In this document: positions 15,812 through 24,930 of the stretch, piece by piece
Layout of the letters: each line of letters opens with the position of its first letter
Position numbering within the stretch: position 1 is the stretch's first letter
Source: Verrucomicrobiota bacterium
GTDB taxonomy: Bacteria > Verrucomicrobiota > Verrucomicrobiia > Verrucomicrobiales > Verrucomicrobiaceae
Reading direction: 5' to 3'
Assembly (NCBI GenBank): GCA_025360015.1
Contig: JANYCZ010000016.1
Span: 100,040 to 164,039, forward strand
Length of the DNA stretch: 64,000 nt
Notes under the pieces: model-generated
Databases searched by the model: none
What the model was told of the DNA's origin: nothing
Seen by the model: only the letters and a program-made list of their open reading frames with translations
Position numbers and translations under genes: made by a program

Positions 15812-17668
15812 TCACACTTCCTGCGCGACCTGCCAGCTTTCGCCGTCGCTGTTTTCTTTGAGATGGCGGAAACTCGTGGCGATGCGCTCCCGCGTCACCT
15901 TGCCAAAGAAGCGCACCAGCCGCACCAGCTTGTCGATTTCCACCTCGGGCAGGGAGGAGTCGTTCACCCTGCTCTGGGCATGGGCCAGCGTGCAGCCCCA
16001 GACGAACAGCTCGGCTCCCACATCGACAAAGTGCCCCAGCAGGACCTGCCGCTTTTCCAGTTTTGGTCCATTCAACGCCATCGCGAGGAACAACCGGCGC
16101 GCCAGCACCCGGCTCAGCCGTGCGACGACATCCAGCTCAAACTGCAGTGAAGGATGCAGCAGATCCTTGGCATCTCCCGCTCCAAAGGGCAGCCACTTCA
16201 GCGGATACCAAGTGGCATAGAATCCTGCGGCACGCAGAGCCGCCTTCGCTCGAACCTTCCACGGCAGCGTCGGATTGACGGCATCACCTCCGAGGTTGAG
16301 ATGCGGCTCCAGCGCCTCACGTGCGATGAAGAGCCGCATGATCTCGCTGCTGCCTTCAAAGATGGTGTTGATGCGTGAGTCGCGGAACAGGCGCTCGACG
16401 GGCTCGGGCACATCCCCACGTGCTTTCAGCGAAGCCGCAGTTTCAAAGCCACGCCCACCGCGCATCTGCATCGTGTCGTCCATGATGCGCCAGGACTTCT
16501 CGCTGCCCCACAGCTTGCCAATGGCGGCTTCGAGGCGGACATCGGCGTGCTTGTCACGGTCCACCATGGAGGAAACATAACGCACGATGCTCTCCATGGC
16601 GAAGGTGTCAGCAGCCATGCGGCTGAGTTTGTCAGCTATGGCGGCGTGGCGGCCAATCGGCTGCCCCCACTGCTCACGCGAGCGCGCCCAGCGCCGGCTG
16701 ATTTCCAGGCAGCGTTGCGACAAGCCCGTGCAAGCTGCAGGCAGCGTGATGCGACCCGTGTTCAAAGTCGTCAATGCCACCTTGAGGCCGCGCCCAACAC
16801 CGCCGAGCACATTCGCCACCGGCACTCTCACATGGTCGAAATGGATGACGCCGTTATACAGCGCCTTGAGTCCCATAAAGCGGCAGCGGTGCAGGATCTC
16901 CACCCCGGGCCAGCTCGTTTCCACGATGAATGCTGTCGTGGCATTGGGCTTCGCCGCCGTGGGTGTTTTCGCCATCACCACAATCATGCCTGCCTTCGTG
17001 CCGTTCGTGCACCACAGCTTTTCCCCAGTGAGTACGTAGTGCTCCCCGTCCTCATCAAGTTTGGCCTCCGTCTTCATCCGCGCCGGGTCAGAGCCCACCT
17101 CGTTTTCCGTTAATGCGAAGGCGCTGATCTCTCCTTTGGCGCAGCGCGGCAGGTATTTGGCCTTCTGCTCTTCCGTGCCGAAGAGAATGAGCGGCTGCGG
17201 CGCGCCGATGGACTGATGGGCAGACAGCAGCGCGGCCAGATTCCCGCAGCGGCTGCCCAGCAGCATGGCCGCACGCGAGTAATTCGTCTGTGACAAGCCG
17301 AGGCCGCCGTATCTGACGGGGATCTTGATGCCGAAAGCACCGATCCTTGCCAGTTCGCTCAGCAGGACATCGGGGATCTCGCCGGAGGAATCGATCTCAT
17401 CGGGATCCGCATGCTGATCCAGCACCTTTTCAAGGCGGTGCAAAAACGCATCTCCCTGATCATGATCCTCCCCGCTCTGCTTCGGAAACGGCAGCAGCTT
17501 GTTGAAATCCGGCTCGCCAAAAAAGATGCCGGCGGCGATTCCTGTGTTGCGGCGTTCGTCACGCGCGGCCTCCGCCATTTCGAGCGCGGCACGCTGGCCC
17601 GCATTCATGCGGGACGTGTCGATGTGCGTCTTGGCTTCGGTGTTGGATTCTTCCAAAGTAGTTTTCAT
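15812..17668 (-). CDS. Acyl-CoA dehydrogenase, long (VLCAD-like) form
   Basis: The product has 618 residues, well above the about 390 of short acyl-CoA dehydrogenases, with an extra C-terminal helical domain of about 180 residues as in very-long-chain enzymes. Conserved pieces include FALTENEVGSDPA (FAD/substrate contact), EKLWCTNG, the RGGRGFETA segment carrying a candidate catalytic Glu and IFEGSSEIMRLFIAREAL. It would catalyse the first, FAD-dependent step of beta-oxidation. It lies 26 bases after the FadJ-like gene and ends the five-gene minus-strand run from the patatin gene. Confidence 0.92.
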   Translation of the reverse strand: MKTTLEESNTEAKTHIDTSRMNAGQRAALEMAEAARDERRNTGIAAGIFFGEPDFNKLLPFPKQSGEDHDQGDAFLHRLEKVLDQHADPDEIDSSGEIPDVLLSELARIGAFGIKIPVRYGGLGLSQTNYSRAAMLLGSRCGNLAALLSAHQSIGAPQPLILFGTEEQKAKYLPRCAKGEISAFALTENEVGSDPARMKTEAKLDEDGEHYVLTGEKLWCTNGTKAGMIVVMAKTPTAAKPNATTAFIVETSWPGVEILHRCRFMGLKALYNGVIHFDHVRVPVANVLGGVGRGLKVALTTLNTGRITLPAACTGLSQRCLEISRRWARSREQWGQPIGRHAAIADKLSRMAADTFAMESIVRYVSSMVDRDKHADVRLEAAIGKLWGSEKSWRIMDDTMQMRGGRGFETAASLKARGDVPEPVERLFRDSRINTIFEGSSEIMRLFIAREALEPHLNLGGDAVNPTLPWKVRAKAALRAAGFYATWYPLKWLPFGAGDAKDLLHPSLQFELDVVARLSRVLARRLFLAMALNGPKLEKRQVLLGHFVDVGAELFVWGCTLAHAQSRVNDSSLPEVEIDKLVRLVRFFGKVTRERIATSFRHLKENSDGESWQVAQEV

Positions 17669-17694
17669 GGCCTGATTTCTCCAGTGGAGGGTTT

Positions 17695-19767
17695 TTAATA
17701 ATCAATGATGCCCGTATCCCGGGCGAAAGTGATGGGTCCGCCACGGAATGGCGGATACCCAGTGCCGAGCACCATGGCGAGATCTATGTCATCCGCGTTG
17801 CGCGCGATGCCTTCTTTGAGGCAGCGCATGGCCTCCTGGCTGATGAGCAGCGCGAGATTGGTCTGGATGCTTTCATGCCTTGGCAGATCCGCGTGCGTCA
17901 TGTCCGTGATCTCCTGTCCCTTCTCATAACGGTAAAAGCCCTGGCCGGTTTTCTTGCCGAGGTGACCTGCCGCGACCATCTTGTCCAGAGCGTCGGTGTG
18001 CGGAAAGCGATCTGGGAAAGCAGTGGCCAGCGTCTTCGCCACATGCACGGCCACATCGAGACCGATTTCGTCCAGCAGACGCATGGGCCCCATCGGCATG
18101 CCGAACTCCAGCATTGCCTCATCGATGTCCTTTACCGGAATACCGCTCTCATGCAGGCGCACGGCCTCCATGAGATAGGGCACCAGAATGCGGTTCACAA
18201 GAAATCCCGGGCTGTCTTTGACGACCACGGGGGTCTTCCCCAGCTTCTGCACAAAGCCGACCACCGTCGCGAGCACGTCCGGAGAGGTCTCAGGCAGTGT
18301 GATGATCTCCACCAGCGGCATGCGATGCACGGGGTTGAAGAAATGCAGACCGATGACACGCTCTGGATTTGGCACGCTCTGCGCCAGTTCAGCGATGGAA
18401 AGGGCACTGGTGTTCGTGGCAAGGATGGTGTCCGCCGAAACACGCGCGGCGAGATCGGCGAAGATTTTCTTCTTTAGCCCCATGCTCTCCGTGGCCGCCT
18501 CGATAATGAGGTGATGGCGGTTCAGCGGTACCGGCACCGACGTGGTGCTGATGTGATCCAGCGTGTCCCGCGCCTGGACTTTAGTCACCAGCCTTCGGCG
18601 CGTGGCGTCTGAAACGAGGCCATGAATCCGTTCCAGGCCACGCGCGAGGCTGTCGTTGGAGACGTCCGTCATGAGAACCCGGACGCCACGCGAAGCCAGT
18701 GTGTGCGCGATGCCAGCCCCCATCACGCCCGCACCAATGACGGTGGCGTCGTGAATGGGCAGCGCCGTCCCGCCGGTGGCAGGCCGTTTGCTGGCTTCTT
18801 CGCGCTTGAAGAAAAGGTCGATCAACCGCGCCGAGTCGCGGCTTTTGATCAGTTCGGCCACGGCATTGCGTTCCAGCAGCAGACCGTGTTCGACATCACC
18901 ATGCACCGAATGAGTGACGACTTCGACGGCCTTGGTGACCGAAGGATAGAGCCCGCGCGTCTTTTCCAGCACCTTGCGTTTCGCCATGTGCCCGATGACT
19001 GCGGAGAAAAGATTTTCAAAGCGGAACCTCAGAACCGGCCGTTTCTCGCGCGCCAGCCGTCGGGCCAGTGCTTCCAGGCGTTCAGCCGGCACGACATGGC
19101 TCACGATCCCCGCACGCTTGGCCGCGCTGGCATTGAGCAGCTTGCCGGTGGTGATGAGATCCAGCGCCTTGCGTACACCGACGAGCCGTGACAACCGCGT
19201 GGAGCCGCCCCAGGCAGGCAGAATGCCGAGCTGTGTCTCCGGCAAGCCGATTTTGGTGCTGTCGTGATCGCTGGCGATGCGCCAGTCGCAGGCCAGGGTC
19301 ACTTCAAATCCCCCGCCCATGCACGCACCGTGAATCGCGGCGATCTTCGGCATCTCCAGCCGGGCAAGGCGGTCAAACACCGCCTGCCCGAGCCAGATGA
19401 GATCATTCACCCGCACATGCTGCATGTTGCGAATGGCCTTGATGTCAGCACCGGCCACGAAGATGCGCTCTTTCGCGCTGCGCAACACCAGGGCTTTGAC
19501 ACGTGTGTCATGCTCAATGGTTTCAAGGAGATGATTGAACTCGCGCAGAGTCTCCTCATTCCAGACATTCACCGAGGATTTGGGGGAATCAAAAGTGATC
19601 CAGGCGATGCCGTCAAAGTCGACATCCAGCCGGAAATGTTTCGGCGGCATCGGATGACCGTGGATGATGTCTTCCAGGACATGGGGCGGATCGTGGATGA
19701 TGGCAGGGCAGTTGAGGAGAGTTTTCATGGCTTTGAGTTGGATGAGCAGGTTCTGTTTTATATTCAT
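17695..19767 (-). CDS. fadJ: Multifunctional enoyl-CoA hydratase / 3-hydroxyacyl-CoA dehydrogenase (FadJ/FadB type)
   Basis: The product has 690 residues. The ATG at 19767 overlaps the thiolase stop (ATGA), so I choose it over the ATG at 19728. Residues about 25-220 are a crotonase domain: oxyanion-hole FVAGADIKAI, then GACMGGGFEVTLACDWR and PETQLGILPAWGGS with the two catalytic Glu residues. The NAD-binding domain starts near residue 340 (VIGAGVMGAGIAH) and contains NTSALSI and HFFNPVHRMPLVEII with the catalytic His; the C-terminal domain has GFLVNRIL. It carries out steps two and three of beta-oxidation. The B/J choice is by similarity of layout only. Confidence 0.93.
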   Translation of the reverse strand: MNIKQNLLIQLKAMKTLLNCPAIIHDPPHVLEDIIHGHPMPPKHFRLDVDFDGIAWITFDSPKSSVNVWNEETLREFNHLLETIEHDTRVKALVLRSAKERIFVAGADIKAIRNMQHVRVNDLIWLGQAVFDRLARLEMPKIAAIHGACMGGGFEVTLACDWRIASDHDSTKIGLPETQLGILPAWGGSTRLSRLVGVRKALDLITTGKLLNASAAKRAGIVSHVVPAERLEALARRLAREKRPVLRFRFENLFSAVIGHMAKRKVLEKTRGLYPSVTKAVEVVTHSVHGDVEHGLLLERNAVAELIKSRDSARLIDLFFKREEASKRPATGGTALPIHDATVIGAGVMGAGIAHTLASRGVRVLMTDVSNDSLARGLERIHGLVSDATRRRLVTKVQARDTLDHISTTSVPVPLNRHHLIIEAATESMGLKKKIFADLAARVSADTILATNTSALSIAELAQSVPNPERVIGLHFFNPVHRMPLVEIITLPETSPDVLATVVGFVQKLGKTPVVVKDSPGFLVNRILVPYLMEAVRLHESGIPVKDIDEAMLEFGMPMGPMRLLDEIGLDVAVHVAKTLATAFPDRFPHTDALDKMVAAGHLGKKTGQGFYRYEKGQEITDMTHADLPRHESIQTNLALLISQEAMRCLKEGIARNADDIDLAMVLGTGYPPFRGGPITFARDTGIIDY

Positions 19768-21038
19768 AATGCTTCCAGGCAGGCCGCCATGCCCTGCCCG
19801 CCTCCCACGCACAGGCTGATGACGGCACGCTTGCGGTCGGTGGCATGCAGCTGATTCAGCGCGGTCTGCACCAGACGTGCACCCGTGGCACCCACCGGAT
19901 GGCCCAAGGCGATGGATCCGCCGCACGCATTGATTTTCGCGGGATCGAGTTCGCCCAACGGAGCTTCCAGTCCAGCGCGGCGCGCGCTGGCAGGATCAGC
20001 GAGGCATTTCATGACGGCGAGCACCTGCGCGGCAAAGGCTTCGTTAATTTCAAAGACGTCGGCATCATCCAGCTTCCACCCGCTGCGATGCAAAGCCGCA
20101 TCCAGTGCGCGCACCGGGCCGAGGCCCATGCGCGCAGGGTCACAACCGGTCGCGGCATAACTGACGAGGCGGCCCAGCGGCTTCCAATTGTGCGCAGCGG
20201 CGGCTTCTTCAGTGGCCACGAGCAGGGCCACTGCCCCATCGGTGATCTGGCTGGAGTTGCCCGCAGTCACACTGCCGGTGACCGTGTCGAAGAGCGGCTT
20301 GAGCTTCCCGAGTTTTTCGAGGCTGGAGTCAGGACGGATGCCGTTGTCAGTTGCCACGACATGCTGGCCTAGCAGAACCGGGGCGATTTCCTGATTGAGC
20401 AGATGAGTGGCCTGCGTGGCGCACAGGTGGCTGCGCATGGCGAAGGCATCCTGCATGTCGCGAGTGATGCCGAACTCACGCGCCAGCACCTCGGCCGTCT
20501 GGCCCATGTTCAAATTCGACACAGGGTCAGTCAGGCCAAGTTTAAGGCCAATGACAGGTGCAAAGTCAGCCGGACGGAAATGCAGCGCAGCTTTGGCGCG
20601 GCCCGTGAAGTCCCGGGCACGGCTCATGGCGGTGAATTTTTCCACGGCGGGCCGTGAGAAATAAAACGGCATGTTACTCATGCTCTCGGTACCGCCCACC
20701 ACGAAGACCTCGCCCTGCCCAGCGCACATCTTCGCATGCGCGAGGGTGAGCGCTTCCAGGCTCGAAGCACAGTTGCGATGCACCGTCAGGGCAGGTTTCG
20801 ATTCCGGCAAACCAGCGCGCAGTGCGATGACGCGGGCGATGTTCATCGCCTCCGGTGGCTGGCCGACACAGCCGATAATCGTTTCATCCACCAGCATCGG
20901 ATCAATGCCCGTGCGGGTGAGCAGCGCTGCGACCGCGTGACGTCCGAGTTCGACTGCATCCAGATGCGCGAGATCCGTTCCAGCTCGCGAGAAGGGCGTG
21001 CGCGCGGCGGCAACGATGACAAGTGAGGGAGTTTTCAT
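19764..21038 (-). CDS. fadI: Acetyl-CoA C-acyltransferase (beta-ketothiolase)
   Basis: The product has 424 residues. The nucleophilic Cys90 lies in HRNCASSLEAL; the C-terminal active site shows GGSIALGHPVGATGARL and SLCVGGGQG with the second catalytic Cys. It cleaves 3-ketoacyl-CoA to acetyl-CoA in the last step of beta-oxidation. It starts 4 bases after the stop of the acyl-CoA ligase-like gene and overlaps the FadJ-like gene by four bases, so the three are translationally coupled. The length and the pairing with a FadJ-type partner suggest FadI rather than FadA, a weak preference. Confidence 0.92.
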   Translation of the reverse strand: MKTPSLVIVAAARTPFSRAGTDLAHLDAVELGRHAVAALLTRTGIDPMLVDETIIGCVGQPPEAMNIARVIALRAGLPESKPALTVHRNCASSLEALTLAHAKMCAGQGEVFVVGGTESMSNMPFYFSRPAVEKFTAMSRARDFTGRAKAALHFRPADFAPVIGLKLGLTDPVSNLNMGQTAEVLAREFGITRDMQDAFAMRSHLCATQATHLLNQEIAPVLLGQHVVATDNGIRPDSSLEKLGKLKPLFDTVTGSVTAGNSSQITDGAVALLVATEEAAAAHNWKPLGRLVSYAATGCDPARMGLGPVRALDAALHRSGWKLDDADVFEINEAFAAQVLAVMKCLADPASARRAGLEAPLGELDPAKINACGGSIALGHPVGATGARLVQTALNQLHATDRKRAVISLCVGGGQGMAACLEAL

Positions 21039-21042
21039 GGCG

Positions 21043-22530
21043 TTAAGAGCTGAGTGCCACAGAGCCTGTGGCGGTTGGGGCGTTGGGGCGGTGATCGACG
21101 AGTTTTTCCTCCTTCAGGAGGCGGCCGATGCCGAGTAGATCACGGAGTTCGGCCAGTGAGTGGAAATGGAGTCCGGTCGGGGTGATCTCCGTGGCTTCGT
21201 GAAAGCGGCGGGATACAGCGAGCTGGAGCTCGGATTCACGCACCCCAGGTTCAGCCGTTAGGTGCAGATGCACTTCATCGGTATCGTGCGGATCGTCGTG
21301 CCGTTTGCGCAGCTCGATCTGCCAGGCAGCGATGCCTTTTTGATCGTCCAGCAGATGTTCGAGCATGTTGAAGTTCACTAGCGTGCCCTTGAGCTTGTCG
21401 ATATGCAGTTCACGCACTTCACTGACGCGCGAGATGGGGCCCAGCAGGCGCGGACAAGTGCGGCCGCAGTTAGGGCATTTTTCCCAGGTCATTCCACCTT
21501 CGGCGATGTCCCCGGTACGATAGCGCAGCACCACGGTGCCCCGTGCATTGAGCGGCGTGAAGACGATCTCACCGGGCTGGCCGTCGGGGACGAGCTCGCC
21601 CGTTTTAGGATCAATCAACTCCACCATTCCAAGGTCAGGGCTCAGGTGATAGCCGCTGGCTTCGTGCGACTCGCCGACGCATTCCGGGAAGGCCTGTTTC
21701 GCCTCGGTGAAGCCATAGGTGGCCATCACATGGGCATCTGGGCTGCCAAGCTGTGCCGCGAGATCACGCAGACGAGCGCGCAGGCCGTCGGCGACTTTTT
21801 CGCCGCCAAGGACAAGACGTTTCAACTGAGGCCACTGCCGGCCTGTCTCATGCGCCTCACGTAGCACATGGTAAATGAAGGTGGGCATGCCAATGAGAAT
21901 GTCCGGCTGGATTTTGTCGATGAGCTTGATGTTCCCCTCCGTGCCCAGGGTCTTGCCGCCACCGGTGCTCAGCATGAAGGTGCCAAAGCCAAGCCCCGCG
22001 TGATGCGCCAGCCAGAAGGCGAGATGGGGCGCATAGGGGAAGAGATTGATGTGCTTGAAATCCCGTTGTGAGCGCCCGGCAAGCATCAGGCGGCTGCCGC
22101 TGATGTCGAGATTGTGCAAGTCCTGCTTGGTGTAGAGAAACGGCACGGGATCCGATGAACGCCCCGTGGTGCTGGTGAGTAAAATGGGGCGAAATTCAGC
22201 CTCAGCCTTTTCCTTCGCAGCCGCACGCCCATGCACCAGCGCGGTGCCGATCATGCCAGGCTCACGCCGCAGCACGGCCTCATCCGGCACAAGAACAAAA
22301 TCACGCGGATTGGCGAGATCCTTCTTCGAAGTGAATGGCACGTGGCTCCAGTCCTCGAACGATTTGATGTCGAGCGGATGCATGCCTTGCTCGCCGAACA
22401 TGCGCTTGTAGTGCGCGCTGAACGGTATCACGCGGTGGTGCAGATAATCGCGCAGCTGCTTGAGCTGCCAGTCGCGCCAAGCCTCATGCGGCGTGGAGCT
22501 CCAATCGGGTGTGTGATGGAGAAAGTTCAT
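21043..22530 (-). CDS. PaaK-like AMP-dependent acyl-CoA ligase
   Basis: The product has 495 residues from the ATG at 22530. It resembles phenylacetate-CoA ligase and other adenylate-forming enzymes: the P-loop-like LLTSTTGRSSDPVPF, ATYGFTEAK, LRYRTGDIAEGG and a Cys cluster KCPNCGRTCPR before the GPISR hinge. It would activate a carboxylic acid to an acyl-CoA with ATP. Lying between a patatin lipase and thiolase/FadJ genes, it is the likely activating enzyme of this fatty-acid run in place of a FadD, which is an inference. Its 5' end overlaps the patatin gene by 47 bases. Confidence 0.82.
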   Translation of the reverse strand: MNFLHHTPDWSSTPHEAWRDWQLKQLRDYLHHRVIPFSAHYKRMFGEQGMHPLDIKSFEDWSHVPFTSKKDLANPRDFVLVPDEAVLRREPGMIGTALVHGRAAAKEKAEAEFRPILLTSTTGRSSDPVPFLYTKQDLHNLDISGSRLMLAGRSQRDFKHINLFPYAPHLAFWLAHHAGLGFGTFMLSTGGGKTLGTEGNIKLIDKIQPDILIGMPTFIYHVLREAHETGRQWPQLKRLVLGGEKVADGLRARLRDLAAQLGSPDAHVMATYGFTEAKQAFPECVGESHEASGYHLSPDLGMVELIDPKTGELVPDGQPGEIVFTPLNARGTVVLRYRTGDIAEGGMTWEKCPNCGRTCPRLLGPISRVSEVRELHIDKLKGTLVNFNMLEHLLDDQKGIAAWQIELRKRHDDPHDTDEVHLHLTAEPGVRESELQLAVSRRFHEATEITPTGLHFHSLAELRDLLGIGRLLKEEKLVDHRPNAPTATGSVALSS

Positions 22531-23521
22531 GGCTGATTGTCTCCTGGTTGAGGTTGGTTTCGGTCTGAAAGAGGGCCCGGATGGCAGGCAGCGCGGCGGT
22601 TGCAGCGTCACGACCGGCCTGCAGATACTGCTCGAAATGCTCGTAGTCATGCCACGTCGAGCTGGCAAAATGCGGATGTATCACCACATCCGCAGCGGCT
22701 TCCTCTTTCGCGATGAGATGCAGCTGCGCTGCCATCAATGCCCGGCGGAAAGTGTCCAGTACGTTCCCATTGGCGAGCAGGTTTATCTTCCGCCAAAACG
22801 TGCGAAACATGCGCGACAAGGCATGCAGCGCTTGTTTGTCATCGGGCATGAAGGTCTGGTCGTTGCTTGCTTCGACATCGTCCGGTGCGGGCATGACGTT
22901 CACCGCGATGATGCCATCGAGATTGAACCGTTTCTTGAGCAGTGTCACCGGCAGCGGCTCGGAAACACCGCCGTCGGTATAGCGCCGGCCATTCAGTCTG
23001 ACCGGAGCGCACACCGCCGGAATGGCCGAACTGGCATGCACCGCATGCGAAACGATGCCGGAATCGAAGACATAGGGCGTGAGACGATCCAGATCGGTGG
23101 CAATGACCAGCAGGGGTTTTTCAAGATCGGCAAAGGTCTTCTCACCCAGATCTCGTTCGAGATGCTTGCGCAGCTTTTCTCCACGAATCAACCCTTCCGA
23201 AGGAGGAATAATGTAGTCCATTAAAGATTTTAGCGTCGCACGGTCCTTGATCTCCCGAGCTCGCTCTTCCAACTGCGCCCCGGTGAGGCCCGCGGCCCAC
23301 AGCGAGCCCACATACGCTCCCATGCTGCATCCAGCGATGGCGGTGATAGGAATCCCCTCTTGTTCGAGCACCTGAATGACGCCCACATGTGCCAGGCCAC
23401 GCGCCCCTCCGCTGGACAGAACCAAACCGATACGGGGTGTTTTTCCACCCCCTGAGCCGTGTTTGGAGCCTTCTTCGGCACGACTCCATCCCCGGAAGGG
23501 AAGTTGGAGCTGGGTGTTCAT
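22484..23521 (-). CDS. Patatin-like phospholipase (RssA/NTE family)
   Basis: The product has 345 residues. It has the glycine-rich oxyanion motif SSGGARG at residues 37-42, nucleophile Ser66 in GCSMG (GxSxG) and the second dyad residue Asp183 in DGG, so the catalytic Ser-Asp dyad is intact. No signal peptide is seen; it is probably cytoplasmic or membrane-peripheral. The last 100 residues are family-variable. As first gene of the beta-oxidation run it could release fatty acids from lipids. It is divergent from the sigma-factor module across 86 bases. Confidence 0.9.
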   Translation of the reverse strand: MNTQLQLPFRGWSRAEEGSKHGSGGGKTPRIGLVLSSGGARGLAHVGVIQVLEQEGIPITAIAGCSMGAYVGSLWAAGLTGAQLEERAREIKDRATLKSLMDYIIPPSEGLIRGEKLRKHLERDLGEKTFADLEKPLLVIATDLDRLTPYVFDSGIVSHAVHASSAIPAVCAPVRLNGRRYTDGGVSEPLPVTLLKKRFNLDGIIAVNVMPAPDDVEASNDQTFMPDDKQALHALSRMFRTFWRKINLLANGNVLDTFRRALMAAQLHLIAKEEAAADVVIHPHFASSTWHDYEHFEQYLQAGRDAATAALPAIRALFQTETNLNQETISHELSPSHTRLELHAA

Positions 23522-23607
23522 GACCTGCGGGGGTTGTTGTTGTTTTAGACCATCGATGTGAGAAAATGATTCAAAAATAAACGATCTCTGTCCATAAATC
23601 GCACGCC

Positions 23608-23883
23608 ATGAACAATTCGGATTTAACTCGTATGCTCAAACACGCTGCCACCGCCACCCCGACGGCGCTGCCGGCTGCACTGGAGGAAGGCATCATGGCC
23701 CGCGTACGAATGGATGATGGCCGCGCCAGACGCTCGCGTTCGTTTGTGCAGTGGCTGCTCATCCTGGCCGCCCTCTCCGGCATCGTGACTGCCAGCATGA
23801 TCGGCTGGGCCCTGGCTACCCGCGACACCACCCACTCCACACCACCCACCATGGAGCTGTTTCGCTCAGGAGAGCCGCAATGA
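23608..23883 (+). CDS. CnrY-like small membrane anti-sigma factor
   Basis: The product has 91 residues: a cytoplasmic N-terminus of about 45 residues, one transmembrane helix (WLLILAALSGIVTASMIGWAL, about 49-69) and a short periplasmic tail. Sequence alone is too short for family assignment. Its position, size (CnrY of Cupriavidus has about 95 residues) and topology directly before a CnrX-like sensor and an ECF sigma factor make it the expected anti-sigma of a cnrYXH-type module. The stop overlaps the next ATG (ATGA). The 86 bases upstream, shared with the divergent patatin gene, should hold an autoregulated promoter, but I cannot define it. Confidence 0.7.
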   Translation: MNNSDLTRMLKHAATATPTALPAALEEGIMARVRMDDGRARRSRSFVQWLLILAALSGIVTASMIGWALATRDTTHSTPPTMELFRSGEPQ

Positions 23884-24338
23884 CCTCTCGGCTGAAATGG
23901 CTTGTCATCTCGGTGTTTTTCTCCGCGACTCTGGCCGGGGCCACCGCCTGGCTGGTCACGGACTGGACGCTGCACCGCCATGGTGAAAGCCATGCCCACG
24001 ATCATGCGCACACGGATCTGCATGCTTGGATGCATGAGCACCTCGACATCACGCCGGAGCAGCATGAGAAACTGGAGCCTCTGGAAAATGAGTTTGAAAA
24101 CCTCCGCGTGAAATTGAAGGACGAAGTTCGTCTGGCCGATGTGGCACTGGCCCAGACCATCCGCGAACCCAAGATGGACGAAGCCGCGATGAATGCATCT
24201 TTGGAGCGGTTGAACAAAGCCCAGGGTGCGCTGCAGAAAGCCACGCTCGATCATTTTTTTGTGATGAAGCGCTACCTGCGCCCCGCACAGGCCGCCAAAC
24301 TTCTGGAGTGGACCCATGACAGCCTCACCCGCGATTGA
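23880..24338 (+). CDS. CnrX/NccX-like periplasmic metal sensor
   Basis: The product has 152 residues from the ATG at 23880, which overlaps the previous stop. An N-terminal membrane anchor (residues 6-27) is followed by a His-rich segment (HRHGESHAHDHAHTDLH) and a helical hairpin. Aligned with Cupriavidus CnrX from memory, the five metal ligands are kept at identical spacing: H48 and H52 (DLHAWMHE), E69 (LENEF), H125 and M129 (ATLDHFFVMK), corresponding to CnrX H42, H46, E63, H119, M123. Such sensors bind Ni, Co or Zn in the periplasm and relieve inhibition of the sigma factor by the membrane anti-sigma. The metal here is unknown. Confidence 0.85.
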   Translation: MTSRLKWLVISVFFSATLAGATAWLVTDWTLHRHGESHAHDHAHTDLHAWMHEHLDITPEQHEKLEPLENEFENLRVKLKDEVRLADVALAQTIREPKMDEAAMNASLERLNKAQGALQKATLDHFFVMKRYLRPAQAAKLLEWTHDSLTRD

Positions 24339-24930
24339 TGCCTCGCTGCTGACGCAGGCCGCATCCTCCGCCGATGCTTCGGCTGAGGCGCTGCATCTGC
24401 GCGCCGCGCAGGCGGGCGACATGGCCGCGTTTGAATGGATCGTCCGGCAGCATGAAGAGCGGCTGTTCACCTTCTGCTGCCGCTGGCTGCGCTGCGTGGA
24501 GGATGCGCGTGAAGTCTGCCAGGATGCGTTTGTGCGCGCGTGGCAGGCGCTGCCTGAGTTTGAGGGCCGGGCCAAGCTCTCGACCTGGCTGTATCAGATC
24601 GCGCTGAATCTCTGCCGTGACCGCGCCAAATCGCGCGTCTCACGCCAGCGCGACAGCACCACGAAAATCGACGATCTCGAACAGCCGCTGCCATGTCCGC
24701 AGGGCACCCCGGATGCCAATGCGGAATGGAACAGCGAGATGCAAAAACTTGAACGCGGACTGGCCCTGCTGCCGGAGAAACTGCGCACGGCTCTGATGCT
24801 CACCGCCATGGAAGGCCTGAGCCATGAAGAATGCGCCACCGTGCTGAACTGCTCCGTCCGCGGCATTGAGGGCCGCATCTATCGCGCCCGGCAGATGCTG
24901 CTGCGCTGGTGGGATGAAGAAGGTCAGTGA
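24316..24930 (+). CDS. ECF-subfamily RNA polymerase sigma factor (CnrH-like position)
   Basis: The product has 204 residues. Region 2 is clear (FEWIVRQHEERLFTFCCRWL, EDAREVCQDAFVRAW, LSTWLYQIALNLCRDR), as is region 4 (LPEKLRTALMLTAMEGLSHEECATVLNCSVRGI), with a polar linker between. It starts within the last 23 bases of the sensor gene, so it is translationally coupled. As third gene of a Y-X-H module it should be held by the membrane anti-sigma and freed by metal. Its regulon is not visible: no metal efflux genes occur in the window. It converges with the NuoL/M-like gene, overlapping it by 7 bases. Confidence 0.92.
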   Translation: MTASPAIDASLLTQAASSADASAEALHLRAAQAGDMAAFEWIVRQHEERLFTFCCRWLRCVEDAREVCQDAFVRAWQALPEFEGRAKLSTWLYQIALNLCRDRAKSRVSRQRDSTTKIDDLEQPLPCPQGTPDANAEWNSEMQKLERGLALLPEKLRTALMLTAMEGLSHEECATVLNCSVRGIEGRIYRARQMLLRWWDEEGQ

